From Azoarcus_F sp048158365 (GTDB lineage Bacteria; Pseudomonadota; Gammaproteobacteria; Burkholderiales; Rhodocyclaceae), in assembly GCA_048158365.1 (NCBI GenBank), contig JBLLNL010000004.1: a stretch of DNA of 64,000 bases, one strand, 5' to 3'. The notes under the pieces are model-generated. The model saw only the letters and a program-made list of their open reading frames with translations, was not told the DNA's origin and ran no database searches. Each line of letters begins with the position of its first letter. Positions within the stretch are counted from its first letter, which is position 1. Positions 8,211-17,130 of this stretch are shown here, piece by piece. The position numbers were made by a program, and so were the translations under genes.

Positions 8211-8571
8211 CCCGGCACCGGAAAAGCTGCCGCCGATTCCGGCAAAGCGCTATTTCACCATCGGTGAGGTCAGCGAGCTGTGCGCGGTCAAACCGCACGT
8301 GCTGCGCTACTGGGAGCAGGAGTTCACGCAGCTCAAACCGGTCAAGCGGCGCGGAAATCGGCGCTACTACCAGCATCACGAGGTGTTGCTGATCCGGCGG
8401 ATTCGCGATCTGCTGTACGAAGACGGTTTCACGATATCCGGCGCGCGCAACAAGCTGGGCGAGTCGCATATCCGCAAGCAGGAGGACGTGGAGGAATCCG
8501 CGCAACTGCGTGCATTGATCGCCGAGTTGCGCGCCGAGATCGAGAGCGTCCTCGCGCGCCTGAAGGCGTGA
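8191..8571 (+). CDS. MerR-family transcriptional regulator
   Basis: A 126-aa protein with a MerR winged helix-turn-helix (YFTIGEVSELCAVKPHVLRYWEQEF, residues about 20-45, then RGNRRYYQ) and a short C-terminal helix. There is no extended effector-binding domain and no metal-binding cysteine pair. Small MerR proteins directly after ihfA are common in proteobacteria; their ligand and targets are unknown to me. The 20-nt overlap with ihfA implies coupled translation. Confidence 0.88.
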   Translation: MQASNPDPAPEKLPPIPAKRYFTIGEVSELCAVKPHVLRYWEQEFTQLKPVKRRGNRRYYQHHEVLLIRRIRDLLYEDGFTISGARNKLGESHIRKQEDVEESAQLRALIAELRAEIESVLARLKA

Positions 8572-8577
8572 ATCCCG

Positions 8578-8606
8578 CTGGTAAATGAAGGGAAGGCTGC
8601 TATAAT
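8578..8606 (+). promoter_or_regulatory. Promoter of tRNA-Pro
   Basis: A consensus -10 TATAAT (8601-8606) with a weak -35 CTGGTA (8578-8583) at 17-bp spacing. The mature tRNA starts 12 nt after the -10 box. Confidence 0.75.
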
Positions 8607-8617
8607 GCGCGCCTGTG

Positions 8618-8695
<78 letters not shown>

Positions 8696-8710
8696 ATGGC
8701 ATCGAGCAAT

Positions 8711-8741
8711 GAGTCAATCCCAAGGGATTGGCTTTTTTTTT
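8711..8741 (+). terminator. Terminator after tRNA-Pro
   Basis: Stem GTCAATCCC/GGGATTGGC (one G·T wobble) with loop AA, followed by nine Ts. Confidence 0.88.
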
Positions 8742-8855
8742 GCGTGGTCGCGTGCGGCGACGTGCAAGGTCCGCACGCCCCCCGGCGCGCCCCAGCCGCT
8801 GTGCTAACATTCCGGATCCCGGCGGCTGCGCCCGCGATCAGTGAATGGACCCCTC

Positions 8856-9599
8856 ATGCGCATTCTTCTCAGCAACGACGACGGTTATTTCGCCCCGGGG
8901 CTCGCGGCGCTCTACGAGGCGCTGCGGGATCTGGGGGATGTTACGGTGGTGGCGCCCGAGCGTGACCGCAGCGGCGCGAGCAATTCACTGACGCTCGATC
9001 GCCCGTTGTCGGTGCGAAAGGCGGCAAACGGGTTCCACTTCGTCAATGGCACCCCCACCGACTGCGTTCATCTGGCTGTCACGGGCATGTTCGATCATCT
9101 GCCCGACATGGTCGTTTCCGGCATCAATCACGGTGCGAACATGGGCGACGACACGATCTACTCGGGAACCGTGGCGGCGGCCACCGAGGGTTTTCTGCTC
9201 GGCGTTCCGTCGATCGCGGTGTCGCTGGTCAGCAAGGGTGCGTCCGATTTCGGTTCGGCCGCGCGCGTTGCGCGGGATCTGGTGAAGCGCTTCCAGCGCA
9301 CGCCGTTTCTGCAGCCGGTTCTGCTCAACGTGAATATTCCGGACCGGTCCCATGGTGACCTGAAGGGGGTCAGGGTGACCCGCCTGGGCAAGCGACACAA
9401 GGCCGAACCGGTCGTCAAGGACACCACGCCGCGGGGTGACACCGTCTTCTGGATCGGGGCGGCCGGGCAGGCGGCCGATGCCGGCGAAGGGACGGATTTC
9501 GATGCGGTCGCGCGGGGATTCGTGTCGGTTACGCCATTGCAGATCGATCTCACCCATAATGGGCTGATCTCGGGTGTCACCGACTGGTTGGGCGACTGA
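8856..9599 (+). CDS. surE: 5'/3'-nucleotidase SurE
   Basis: A 247-aa metal-dependent nucleoside 5'-monophosphate phosphatase. It begins MRILLSNDDGYFAPGL, where the DD and later NG motifs form the divalent-metal site; SGINHGANMGDDTIYSGTVAAA is the family signature. ATG 8856 is chosen over GTG 8841 because homologues begin with MRILLSNDDG. It heads the surE-pcm-nlpD-rpoS stress cluster. Confidence 0.95.
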   Translation: MRILLSNDDGYFAPGLAALYEALRDLGDVTVVAPERDRSGASNSLTLDRPLSVRKAANGFHFVNGTPTDCVHLAVTGMFDHLPDMVVSGINHGANMGDDTIYSGTVAAATEGFLLGVPSIAVSLVSKGASDFGSAARVARDLVKRFQRTPFLQPVLLNVNIPDRSHGDLKGVRVTRLGKRHKAEPVVKDTTPRGDTVFWIGAAGQAADAGEGTDFDAVARGFVSVTPLQIDLTHNGLISGVTDWLGD

Positions 9600-9603
9600 G
9601 CGC

Positions 9604-10254
9604 ATGCGGTCCCGGGAATCGGTGCAGGCGGCCGGTCGTGCGCTGGCCAGAATGGTCGAACGGCTGCGTCAGCAGGGCATTCGCGACGAGAAGGTGCTCG
9701 ACGCGATGATGCGGGTGCCGCGCCAGTCCTTCGTCGACGAGGGGCTCGGCTTCAGCGCCTATGACGATACGCCGCTGCCGATCGGTTACCAGCAGACCAT
9801 CTCGCAGCCGTTCGTGGTGGCGAGAATGCTGGAGATTCTGCGCGCCGGACGCGAACTCGGGCGCACGCTGGAGGTCGGTGCAGGATGTGGGTATCAGGCT
9901 GCGGTGCTGTCCTTTCTGGCCACCGAAGTCTATGCGGTCGAGCGGATTCGTCCATTGCTCGACCGGGCGAAGGAGAATCTGCGGCCGTTTCGCTTTGCGA
10001 ACGTGCGGTTAAAATATGCCGACGGGAGCCTTGGACTGCCGGAGGCGGCACCGTTCGACACCATCGTCGTGGCCGCTGCGGCACGCGAGATCCCGGCGGC
10101 GCTCAAGGCGCAGCTGGCTGACGGCGGCCGCATGATGATTCCGGTCGGCATCGCCAGCCAGCAACTGGTGCTCGTGGAGCGCCAGGGTAACGTTTTCAGG
10201 GAAAGCCGGTTCGATGCGGTTCGCTTCGTGCCATTGCTCAGTGGAATGGAATGA
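9604..10254 (+). CDS. pcm: Protein-L-isoaspartate O-methyltransferase
   Basis: A 216-aa SAM-dependent enzyme that starts repair of isoaspartyl residues in damaged proteins. Visible motifs are RVPRQSFVDE, the substrate region PLPIGYQQTISQPFVVARM, and SAM motif I TLEVGAGCGYQAAVL. ATG 9604, 4 nt after the surE stop, is preferred; a GTG at 9574 would overlap surE. The TGA overlaps the nlpD ATG, so the genes are coupled. Confidence 0.94.
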   Translation: MRSRESVQAAGRALARMVERLRQQGIRDEKVLDAMMRVPRQSFVDEGLGFSAYDDTPLPIGYQQTISQPFVVARMLEILRAGRELGRTLEVGAGCGYQAAVLSFLATEVYAVERIRPLLDRAKENLRPFRFANVRLKYADGSLGLPEAAPFDTIVVAAAAREIPAALKAQLADGGRMMIPVGIASQQLVLVERQGNVFRESRFDAVRFVPLLSGME

Positions 10255-11120
10255 AATATTCAGTCATGAAATCACGATGCAGCGTAGTCGCAACGATCGC
10301 CCTGGCTGGGGTTCTGCTCGCCGGTTGTGCCGCGCAGGCGCCGGCCCCGGTCCGACATACGACGCCCCCTCCGCAGTCCGCCGCGCCGGGCACCGTGCAG
10401 CGCATGCATGTCGTGCAGCCCGGCGATACGCTGCTGGGTATCGCCCGCCAGTATGGGCAGAATCTCGACGATCTGATCGTGTGGAACGGCCTGATGGATC
10501 CGAACCAGTTGCGGGTCGGTCAGGAGATCCGTGTTTCGCCGTCGGTCTTGCCGGGTGCCGGCACCGCGGTGGCGATCGCGCAGCCGGTTGAGATCCAGCC
10601 GATCGTGCCGTCGACCGGCATGCGCGACGCGCGGGTGGTCTACGATCCTCGCGGGGGTACCCAGCCCTACAGCGACCAGGCGTGGGCCGCGATAAGGCCC
10701 GACGCCGGTGTCGCTCCGTCTTCGGCGGTGCCGCCACCGGCGCAGGCCATTGCCGACTCGCGCTGGTTGTGGCCCGCGACCGGCCAGCTGATCGCCGGGT
10801 TCAACGAGGCGACCAACAAGGGCGTGGATATTGCGGGCAATCCCGGCGATCCGGTCATCGCGTCGGCCGCCGGGCAGGTCGTGTACTCGGGCAGCGGCTT
10901 GCGCGGCTACGGAAAACTGGTCATCATCAAACACGATGACGAGTACCTGACGGCATACGCACACAATCAGACGCTGCTGGTGAAGGAAGGCGACGCGATC
11001 AGCAAGGGCCAGCGCATCGCTGAACTGGGCAGTACCGACGCGGATCGTCCCAAACTGCATTTCGAGATTCGCAGGTTGGGCCGTCCGGTCGATCCGATGC
11101 AGTATCTGCCGCCACGCTGA
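10251..11120 (+). CDS. nlpD: Murein hydrolase activator NlpD (LysM–LytM lipoprotein)
   Basis: A 289-aa outer-membrane lipoprotein with signal peptide and lipobox LLAGC (Cys26), a LysM peptidoglycan-binding domain (about residues 46-90, HVVQPGDTLLGIARQYG) and a C-terminal LytM domain. The first zinc ligand of active LytM enzymes is replaced (NKGVDIAG where active forms have H at the N position), as in E. coli NlpD, so it likely activates an amidase in septal splitting rather than cutting murein itself. A second Met at 10266 is possible. In E. coli the main rpoS promoter lies within nlpD; I could not place it here. Confidence 0.93.
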   Translation: MKYSVMKSRCSVVATIALAGVLLAGCAAQAPAPVRHTTPPPQSAAPGTVQRMHVVQPGDTLLGIARQYGQNLDDLIVWNGLMDPNQLRVGQEIRVSPSVLPGAGTAVAIAQPVEIQPIVPSTGMRDARVVYDPRGGTQPYSDQAWAAIRPDAGVAPSSAVPPPAQAIADSRWLWPATGQLIAGFNEATNKGVDIAGNPGDPVIASAAGQVVYSGSGLRGYGKLVIIKHDDEYLTAYAHNQTLLVKEGDAISKGQRIAELGSTDADRPKLHFEIRRLGRPVDPMQYLPPR

Positions 11121-11131
11121 CGAGGAGACCG

Positions 11132-12067
11132 ATGTACGATCCGGCCGAGCAGGACGATGACGCGAATCGTGAGCCGGATCTGCCGCCCGAGGTCGAGGTG
11201 CTCGGTCAGCCGACGACGCCGGCCTACGAAAGCGAGTTCCTGAACGACGTCACCCAGATCTATCTGAACGAGATCGGCGCCAATCCGCTGCTCACGGCCG
11301 ATGAGGAGGGTCGCCTGACCCGGCTGGTCAAGCAGGGTGACTTCGACGCGCGCCAGACGATGATCGAACGCAACCTGCGTCTGGTCGTCAATATCGCCAA
11401 GCATTACCTGAATCGCGGCATTCCGCTGCTCGATCTGGTCGAGGAGGGCAATCTCGGCCTGATGCATGCGCTGGACAAGTTCGATCCGGAGCGCGGCTTT
11501 CGCTTCTCGACCTATGCGACCTGGTGGATTCGCCAGAACATCGAACGGGCGATCATGAACCAGTCGCGCACGATTCGACTTCCGGTTCATGTGGTCAAGG
11601 AGCTCAATCAGGTGTTGCGCACCCAGCGCAATCTCGAGGCGCTCGGAAACGGCGAGTTCTCGATCGACGAGATCGCGGAACGCCTCGGAAAATCGGTCGA
11701 GGATGTGCGCGCGTTGCTGGTGCTGAGCGAGCACACCGCATCGCTTGACGCGCCGCTGGACATCGACCCGACGCTGTCCATCGGCGAGTCGCTGGCCGAC
11801 GACCATGTGGAGACGCCGGACTTCCAGATCCAGCACACCGAGGTCGAGACGCTGGTGCGCGAGTGGATCCTGAAGCTGAACGACAAGCAGCGCATGGTGA
11901 TTCGTCACCGCTACGGCATCGACGAAAGCGAAGTGATGACGCTCGAGGAACTGGCCGCACAGCTCGGACTGACGCGGGAGCGTGTGCGCCAGATACAGCT
12001 GGAGGCGCTCGGGCAGTTGCGGCGGTCGATACGGCGCCGGGGCATTCCGCGCGACGTGCTGCTGTAG
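11132..12067 (+). CDS. rpoS: RNA polymerase sigma factor RpoS
   Basis: A 311-aa general stress and stationary-phase sigma factor. Regions run from 1.2 (DVTQIYLNEIGANPLLTADEE), 2 (RNLRLVVNIAKHYLNRG, LLDLVEEGNLGLMHALDKFD, FSTYATWWIRQNIERAI) and 3 (IRLPVHVVKELN) to 4 (VIRHRYGIDE, LGLTRERVRQIQLEAL). The short N-terminus without region 1.1 and its place after nlpD identify it as RpoS rather than RpoD. Confidence 0.96.
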   Translation: MYDPAEQDDDANREPDLPPEVEVLGQPTTPAYESEFLNDVTQIYLNEIGANPLLTADEEGRLTRLVKQGDFDARQTMIERNLRLVVNIAKHYLNRGIPLLDLVEEGNLGLMHALDKFDPERGFRFSTYATWWIRQNIERAIMNQSRTIRLPVHVVKELNQVLRTQRNLEALGNGEFSIDEIAERLGKSVEDVRALLVLSEHTASLDAPLDIDPTLSIGESLADDHVETPDFQIQHTEVETLVREWILKLNDKQRMVIRHRYGIDESEVMTLEELAAQLGLTRERVRQIQLEALGQLRRSIRRRGIPRDVLL

Positions 12068-12115
12068 CGACCTGCCGGATCCGGCTCCGCCGTGTGACCG
12101 GCGTGCCGGGCGGAG

Positions 12116-13132
12116 TCAGCGCATGGCTTCCTGGAGACGTTCGTAACGCGAACGGATCGTTTCGGCCAGCTGGAAGACCGACATCGCATAGAAACTGCTG
12201 CGGTTGTACCGCGTGATCACGTAGAAGTTGCGGTATCCGAGCCAGTGTTCGGTCTGCGCGCCGGGTGTGGGCAGGTCGAACAGCGTTGCCGGTGCGGCAT
12301 GCAACTGTCCGTTCAGTGCGGTGATGCCCTCGGACATGACCAGCAGGTGATCCAGCGAGGGTTCGATGCCGGCGGCGATCAGCGGGGCCGGATCGCGATC
12401 CGCGGGAATCGTGACCTGCACCGCGACCGGCTCGCCGCTTTGCCAGCCGTGCGCGGCGAGATAGTTCGCGACGCTGCCGATCGCGTCGATCGGATCGCGT
12501 TCGAAGTCGATCCGGCCGTCGCCGTCGAAATCCACCGCGTAGGTCCGGATGCTGCTCGGCAGGAATTGAGGATAGCCCAGTGCGCCGGCGAACGAGCCCC
12601 GATAGCTGAACGGATCGCGCTGCTGCTCGCGTGCGAGCAGGAACAGGTTCTCCAGTTCGCGCCTGAACAGGTCCGCACGGGGCGGGTAGTCGAATGCGAG
12701 CGTCGCCAGCGCCGAAACCGCCTGGAAACTGCCGGTGTAATTGCCGTAGTGCGTCTCCACGCCGATGATCGCGACGATGAACTCGGGCGGAACGCCGAAG
12801 CGGCGGCTCGCTGCCTCCAGCGTCTGCCGGTGCCGGCGCCAGAACGCAACGCCGGCATCCACCCGCGTATCGCCGAGAAAGCGGCCGCGGTAATCCTGCC
12901 AGGATCGGGTGCCGGGCCGGCTCGGTGGACGGATGAGCCGGATCACGCGCTCGTCGTGGCTCGCCCGCGCGAGCGCGTCGAGCACGTCGCGCTGGTCGAA
13001 GCCATGCTGGGCCTCCATGTCGATCGCGAACTGGCGCGCGGCCTCGTGGGTGACGAAGGACGCGAATACGGCTGGCGTGTGCAGTAGCGCGACCAGCGCG
13101 ATGCAGAGCGTGCGAATGTTCGGGAAGGTCAT
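12116..13132 (-). CDS. mltB: Membrane-bound lytic murein transglycosylase B-like
   Basis: A 338-aa exported enzyme that cleaves peptidoglycan to 1,6-anhydromuramyl products. A Sec signal peptide ends near AVFAS, with no clear lipobox, so it may be periplasmic (SltB-type). The catalytic glutamate is E126 in IIGVETHYG. Further family motifs are GALGYPQFLPSSIRTYAVDFDGDG and the C-terminal YNRSSFYAMSVFQLAE. Its start overlaps the transglutaminase stop by 4 nt, placing it last in a MoxR–DUF58–TgpA–MltB operon. Confidence 0.9.
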   Translation of the reverse strand: MTFPNIRTLCIALVALLHTPAVFASFVTHEAARQFAIDMEAQHGFDQRDVLDALARASHDERVIRLIRPPSRPGTRSWQDYRGRFLGDTRVDAGVAFWRRHRQTLEAASRRFGVPPEFIVAIIGVETHYGNYTGSFQAVSALATLAFDYPPRADLFRRELENLFLLAREQQRDPFSYRGSFAGALGYPQFLPSSIRTYAVDFDGDGRIDFERDPIDAIGSVANYLAAHGWQSGEPVAVQVTIPADRDPAPLIAAGIEPSLDHLLVMSEGITALNGQLHAAPATLFDLPTPGAQTEHWLGYRNFYVITRYNRSSFYAMSVFQLAETIRSRYERLQEAMR

Positions 13133-15105
13133 TTCAGTGTCAGATTCCTGATGCGCTTGGTCAGTCGTCGGGTGGTCGCTGCCAGGTCGTCGTCAAACGC
13201 ACCGTAGCGCAATCTGGCATAGATCTGGGCAATCTCGCGTATGGCGGGGGCGCTGCCCGGGTAATGGTCGCCGACACGTCTAGCGTAGTCGATCGGGCCC
13301 TCCCACGGCAATCGCTGCAGGCCCTTGCGTGCAAAACGTGCGCAGAACGCATGCCATGCCCGGTCCAGCGGATCGCGTCTGCGAACCTGCAGCACCGCCC
13401 ATCCGAACAGCGCCGCCATCACCAGCGCCGCCCCGCCCCCCATCAGTGCGGTCAGCGTGCGCCAGTCGGGCGCCTCGAAGCCCAGTCCTTCGAGCAGCCG
13501 GCGCTGACGCTCGATGTTGTAGCCGATCACGCTCTGGTTCCAGGCATTGGACAACGCTTCCCACTGATGACGCATGTCGCGCAGCCAGCGCATGGCCGGG
13601 CGCATCATGAACGGTAACGGCTCGCCGCGCGGCAGCGCGGACGCGAGTCCGGTCTCGATGCGTGACGGCGCGGCCAGCGCGGTCGGATCGACCCGAACCC
13701 ATCCGCGCTCCGCCAGCCACACCTCCGCCCACGCATGGGCGTCGGACTGGCGCACCACCATGCTGCGGTCGACCGGGTTGATCTCGCCGCCCTGATAGCC
13801 GGTGACGACGCGGGCCGGGACGTCGGCGGCGCGCATCAGGAAGACGAAGGCCGACGCGAAGTGTTCGCAGAAACCGCGTCCGGTGTCGAACAGGAACTCA
13901 TCGACCGGTTGCGCCCCGAGCCGCGGCGGTCGCAGCGTGTAGACGAGTGCCATGTTCCGCAACGCGTCCAGCATGCGCTCCAGCGTGTCGGCGGGGCCGG
14001 TGCTGGACGCTGCGATCTCGCGGGCGAGGGCCCGCGCGCGTGGGTTGCCGCCCGCGGGCAGCCGCGTCGCCCCCGTCAGCACCGAGCGGTGTTCCGCCAG
14101 TCCGACCGGTGTTTCCGGGTACGCGCGCAGCTCGAAGCGGCTGCGGCTTCGCACGGGGGTGCCGCTGAGCACCTGGAAGTCGCTCGCGTGGAACGCGCCC
14201 TCCGGCCCCGCGTCGGCGAAATCCAGCGCCAGCAGCCAGCGCTGGTTGTGCGGCTCCAGCGTGAGGCGGTAGTCGTAGGCCGGTCCCTGTACCGTGTAGG
14301 TCGGCTGACGATGGACCAGGAAACGCCCCGCACGCCAGGTCCGACCGTCGAACTCGGTGAGTACCGGGCCACGCCAGTAGCGCAACGCGGGCGGCGGTGG
14401 CGCACCGCTGAAATCGGCGCGAAATGCGATCGCGTCCGACAGCCCCAGTTCGCTGATCGAACCCGGTTCCATCGTGTCCGAGAGCCCGGTGAGGCCGCTG
14501 TATGCGTCGGCCGGCAGACCCCACAACGGCCCGGGAATGCGCGGAAAGAGCAGAAACAGCACCAGCAGCAGCGGCACCGCCTGCACGAGCATCAGCCCGG
14601 CGGTGCGCAGGTTCGCCCGCAGCGGCGTGCCCCCGGTCTCCAGCGCCAGCAGCGCGACGGTCGCGAACAGCGTGCCGACCAGCGCCATCGCGGCCACCGG
14701 CAGGCTCTGATCGTAGAAGAACAGGCCGAGCTGCAGGAAGAAGCTCAACAGCACGGCCGCGCGGATGTCGCGGCTGGAGCCGACCTCGAGTTGCTTCAGG
14801 CACAACAGCACTGCGAGCAGTGCGATGCCCGGGTCCTTGCCGAAGAAATGCCCGAAATGGTGCCGGATGCCGATCGCGGTCACCACCGCGAGCATCAGCA
14901 CCAGGGCCTTGCGAGTACGGGTGGACGGATCCACGTCGGGCCGGAACAGCGTCCAGCCTCGCCATGCGAGGATCAGCGCGCACACACCGATCAGCCACGG
15001 CGGCAGATGGCTGGCATGCGGCGCGAGTGTGACCGCGGCGGTGATCAGCAACCACAGCGACGGAATGAACAGGATGCGGTCGGGCTCAGGCCGGATGTTT
15101 TTCAT
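13129..15105 (-). CDS. TgpA-type membrane transglutaminase-like protein
   Basis: A 658-aa inner-membrane protein with several N-terminal transmembrane helices (DUF3488-like, about 1-200), a periplasmic transglutaminase core, one more helix, and a C-terminal cytoplasmic segment (DUF4129-like). The catalytic triad is visible: Cys in GRGFCEHFA, His in SDAHAWAEVWL and Asp in VRVDPTALA. The ATG at 15105 has GGAG 4 nt upstream; a longer frame to 15216 lies within the DUF58 gene. It overlaps DUF58 by 20 nt. Related proteins are essential in Pseudomonas, but the substrate is not established. Confidence 0.9.
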   Translation of the reverse strand: MKNIRPEPDRILFIPSLWLLITAAVTLAPHASHLPPWLIGVCALILAWRGWTLFRPDVDPSTRTRKALVLMLAVVTAIGIRHHFGHFFGKDPGIALLAVLLCLKQLEVGSSRDIRAAVLLSFFLQLGLFFYDQSLPVAAMALVGTLFATVALLALETGGTPLRANLRTAGLMLVQAVPLLLVLFLLFPRIPGPLWGLPADAYSGLTGLSDTMEPGSISELGLSDAIAFRADFSGAPPPPALRYWRGPVLTEFDGRTWRAGRFLVHRQPTYTVQGPAYDYRLTLEPHNQRWLLALDFADAGPEGAFHASDFQVLSGTPVRSRSRFELRAYPETPVGLAEHRSVLTGATRLPAGGNPRARALAREIAASSTGPADTLERMLDALRNMALVYTLRPPRLGAQPVDEFLFDTGRGFCEHFASAFVFLMRAADVPARVVTGYQGGEINPVDRSMVVRQSDAHAWAEVWLAERGWVRVDPTALAAPSRIETGLASALPRGEPLPFMMRPAMRWLRDMRHQWEALSNAWNQSVIGYNIERQRRLLEGLGFEAPDWRTLTALMGGGAALVMAALFGWAVLQVRRRDPLDRAWHAFCARFARKGLQRLPWEGPIDYARRVGDHYPGSAPAIREIAQIYARLRYGAFDDDLAATTRRLTKRIRNLTLK

Positions 15106-16078
15106 GCGCTCCAAAAAGGGCGAGTTGGCGCAGGCAGTTGCGTACATGTGCGTCACCGACGCCGGCGGGCGTGATGGCATCCGGCAGGCGCAGCCCGAAC
15201 GGACGACCTTGCGCATGGGCAGTCAGCGCCCATGCGGTGAGCCGGGACAGGCGCGCTTCGTTGCCCAGATCGTCGGGCAGTGCGTGCCAGTCGAGGGCGC
15301 ATTCGCCGCCAGCCACGCCCGCGAAGCGCTTGGTGAGCATCGGGCCCTCGCGCGCGACCACCTTCCAGGCCACGTGCCTCGGGGAGTCGGACGGCTGATG
15401 CGCGCGCAGCCCCGCGAAGTCGTCGTCGCCGCGGTGCTGTGCCAGGCCGGCCGCGACTGGACTGGTCGACTCCGACTCCGGCAGCGGGGGCGGGTGCGGC
15501 TCAGGGGCAGGGTAGACCAGGCACGCGACGTCCGGTACGAACACGCTCCATGCGCGCAACAGACCCAGCGGGTAGGTCGTCTCCAGCCTGACCTTGCCGG
15601 GCAGTAACCAGCCGCGGCGGGTGGTCGGGTAGCGCAGCTCCACCTCGACATGGTCCTCGGCAGGCAGCGACAGGCTTCGACGGTCGGCGCGTCCGACCAG
15701 GCGCAGCGACGGCCGCGGAATGCGTCGGGCGTTGTGCACGACGAAGCTGAAGACGGCCGTATCGCCGGCATGCACCGCCTCCACGCGCCCGGTGTCGATC
15801 GACAGATGGAGCAGGTTGCGAAAGGCATGATGCATGCTGACGACGGCCATGCCGGCCAGCAGGAAGACCAGACCGTAGCCGAGGCTCAGGTTGTAGTTGA
15901 TCGAAGCGATCAGCATCACCAGCAACGCCAGTGCGAAGGCGTAGCCCGCCCCGGTCGGAAGCAGGAAGATGCGTCGATGACCCAGCCTGATCGGCATCGG
16001 TTCCGGTCGCCCGAGCCGGAACAGCCAGCGGTCGAGCACATGCCGCAGCGGTCGAAGCAGCGCGTTCGCGGCCTGCAT
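15086..16078 (-). CDS. DUF58 domain protein
   Basis: A 330-aa protein with two N-terminal transmembrane helices (about 35-75) and a DUF58/von Willebrand A-like cytoplasmic part, ending DAHVRNCLRQLALFG. DUF58 proteins are nearly always encoded with MoxR ATPases and transglutaminase-like proteins, as here. The biochemical function is unknown; a role in assembling or activating an envelope complex is inference. Its start shares the last base of the MoxR gene stop. Confidence 0.85.
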   Translation of the reverse strand: MQAANALLRPLRHVLDRWLFRLGRPEPMPIRLGHRRIFLLPTGAGYAFALALLVMLIASINYNLSLGYGLVFLLAGMAVVSMHHAFRNLLHLSIDTGRVEAVHAGDTAVFSFVVHNARRIPRPSLRLVGRADRRSLSLPAEDHVEVELRYPTTRRGWLLPGKVRLETTYPLGLLRAWSVFVPDVACLVYPAPEPHPPPLPESESTSPVAAGLAQHRGDDDFAGLRAHQPSDSPRHVAWKVVAREGPMLTKRFAGVAGGECALDWHALPDDLGNEARLSRLTAWALTAHAQGRPFGLRLPDAITPAGVGDAHVRNCLRQLALFGAHEKHPA

Positions 16079-16995
16079 CAGCCGACCGGCACTGCTCGCA
16101 GGATCCGCTCGATCGCATCCGGCGGGGCGCTACGGCCGTCGCTGGCCAGATGCAGCCGGTGACCGGCGACATGCGGAAAGATGGCCTGGACGTCCTCCGG
16201 CAGCACGTGATCGCGCCCGTCGGTCAGCGCCCAAGCGCGGGCCGCCGCGATCAGCCCCAGCCCTGCCCGCGGACTCAGCCCGCCCGCCAGCTCCGCGTTG
16301 CTGCGGGTGTTGGCGAGCAGCGCCTGCACGTAATCGACGAGGCGATCGGCCACCGTGACCGCCGCAGCACCATCCTGCAAACGGGAAAGATCGTCGGGCG
16401 CGAGGACCGGCTGCTGGCGCTCCAGCACCGTGCGTCTGTCCTCGCCCATCAGTAGTGCGCGCTCCGCGGCGCGATCCGGGTAGCCCAGATTGATGCGCAG
16501 CAGGAAGCGGTCGAGCTGGCTCTCGGGCAACGGAAAGGTGCCGATCTGCGTGGCCGGATTCTGGGTCGCGATGACGAAGAACGGTGCCGGCAGCGCGAAG
16601 GTCTGACCGTCGGCGGTCACCTGGTGCTCCTCCATCGCTTCGAGCAGCGCGCTTTGCGTCTTGGGCGTGGCGCGATTGATCTCGTCGGCCAGGATCAGCT
16701 GCGCGAAGATCGGTCCGGGGTGGAAGCGGAACGCGCTGGTCTCACGGTCGAAGATCGACACGCCGACGATATCGGCCGGCAGCAGGTCGCTGGTGAACTG
16801 GATGCGCTGAAAGTCCAGTCCCATCAGCCGGGCAAGCACGTGGGCGAGGGTCGTCTTGCCGACGCCGGGCAGATCCTCGATCAGCAGATGACCGCGTGCG
16901 ACCAGGCAGGTGAGGGCGAGTCGGAGCGCTTTCTCCTTGCCCAGGATGATGCGGTTGGCGGCGTCGAGCAGTCGTGTGGCGTGGATGGCGGGCAT
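16078..16995 (-). CDS. MoxR-family AAA+ ATPase
   Basis: A 305-aa ATPase of the AAA_3 family. Walker A DLPGVGKTTLAH, Walker B LILADEINRATPKTQSALLEAMEE, and sensor motif VIATQNPATQIGTFPLPESQLDRF are all present, as is the C-terminal helical lid. MoxR proteins act as chaperones for metal insertion or complex maturation with VWA-domain partners. ATG 16995 is chosen by homology; a Met 57 nt upstream is also in frame. The open frame to 19047 is antisense to real genes. Confidence 0.92.
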   Translation of the reverse strand: MPAIHATRLLDAANRIILGKEKALRLALTCLVARGHLLIEDLPGVGKTTLAHVLARLMGLDFQRIQFTSDLLPADIVGVSIFDRETSAFRFHPGPIFAQLILADEINRATPKTQSALLEAMEEHQVTADGQTFALPAPFFVIATQNPATQIGTFPLPESQLDRFLLRINLGYPDRAAERALLMGEDRRTVLERQQPVLAPDDLSRLQDGAAAVTVADRLVDYVQALLANTRSNAELAGGLSPRAGLGLIAAARAWALTDGRDHVLPEDVQAIFPHVAGHRLHLASDGRSAPPDAIERILRAVPVG

Positions 16996-17130
16996 CGTCG
17001 GGGAGGCTGTAAAAAACGTATCAAAGCGGTGATAATAGTCGACAAACATATGACCATGCGCCGGATGCCCGCGGGCTGGGGTTTGCGGCGGTGGATCGGA
17101 ACAGTTTGTTCGCTTGGAGAGAGGAGGGGT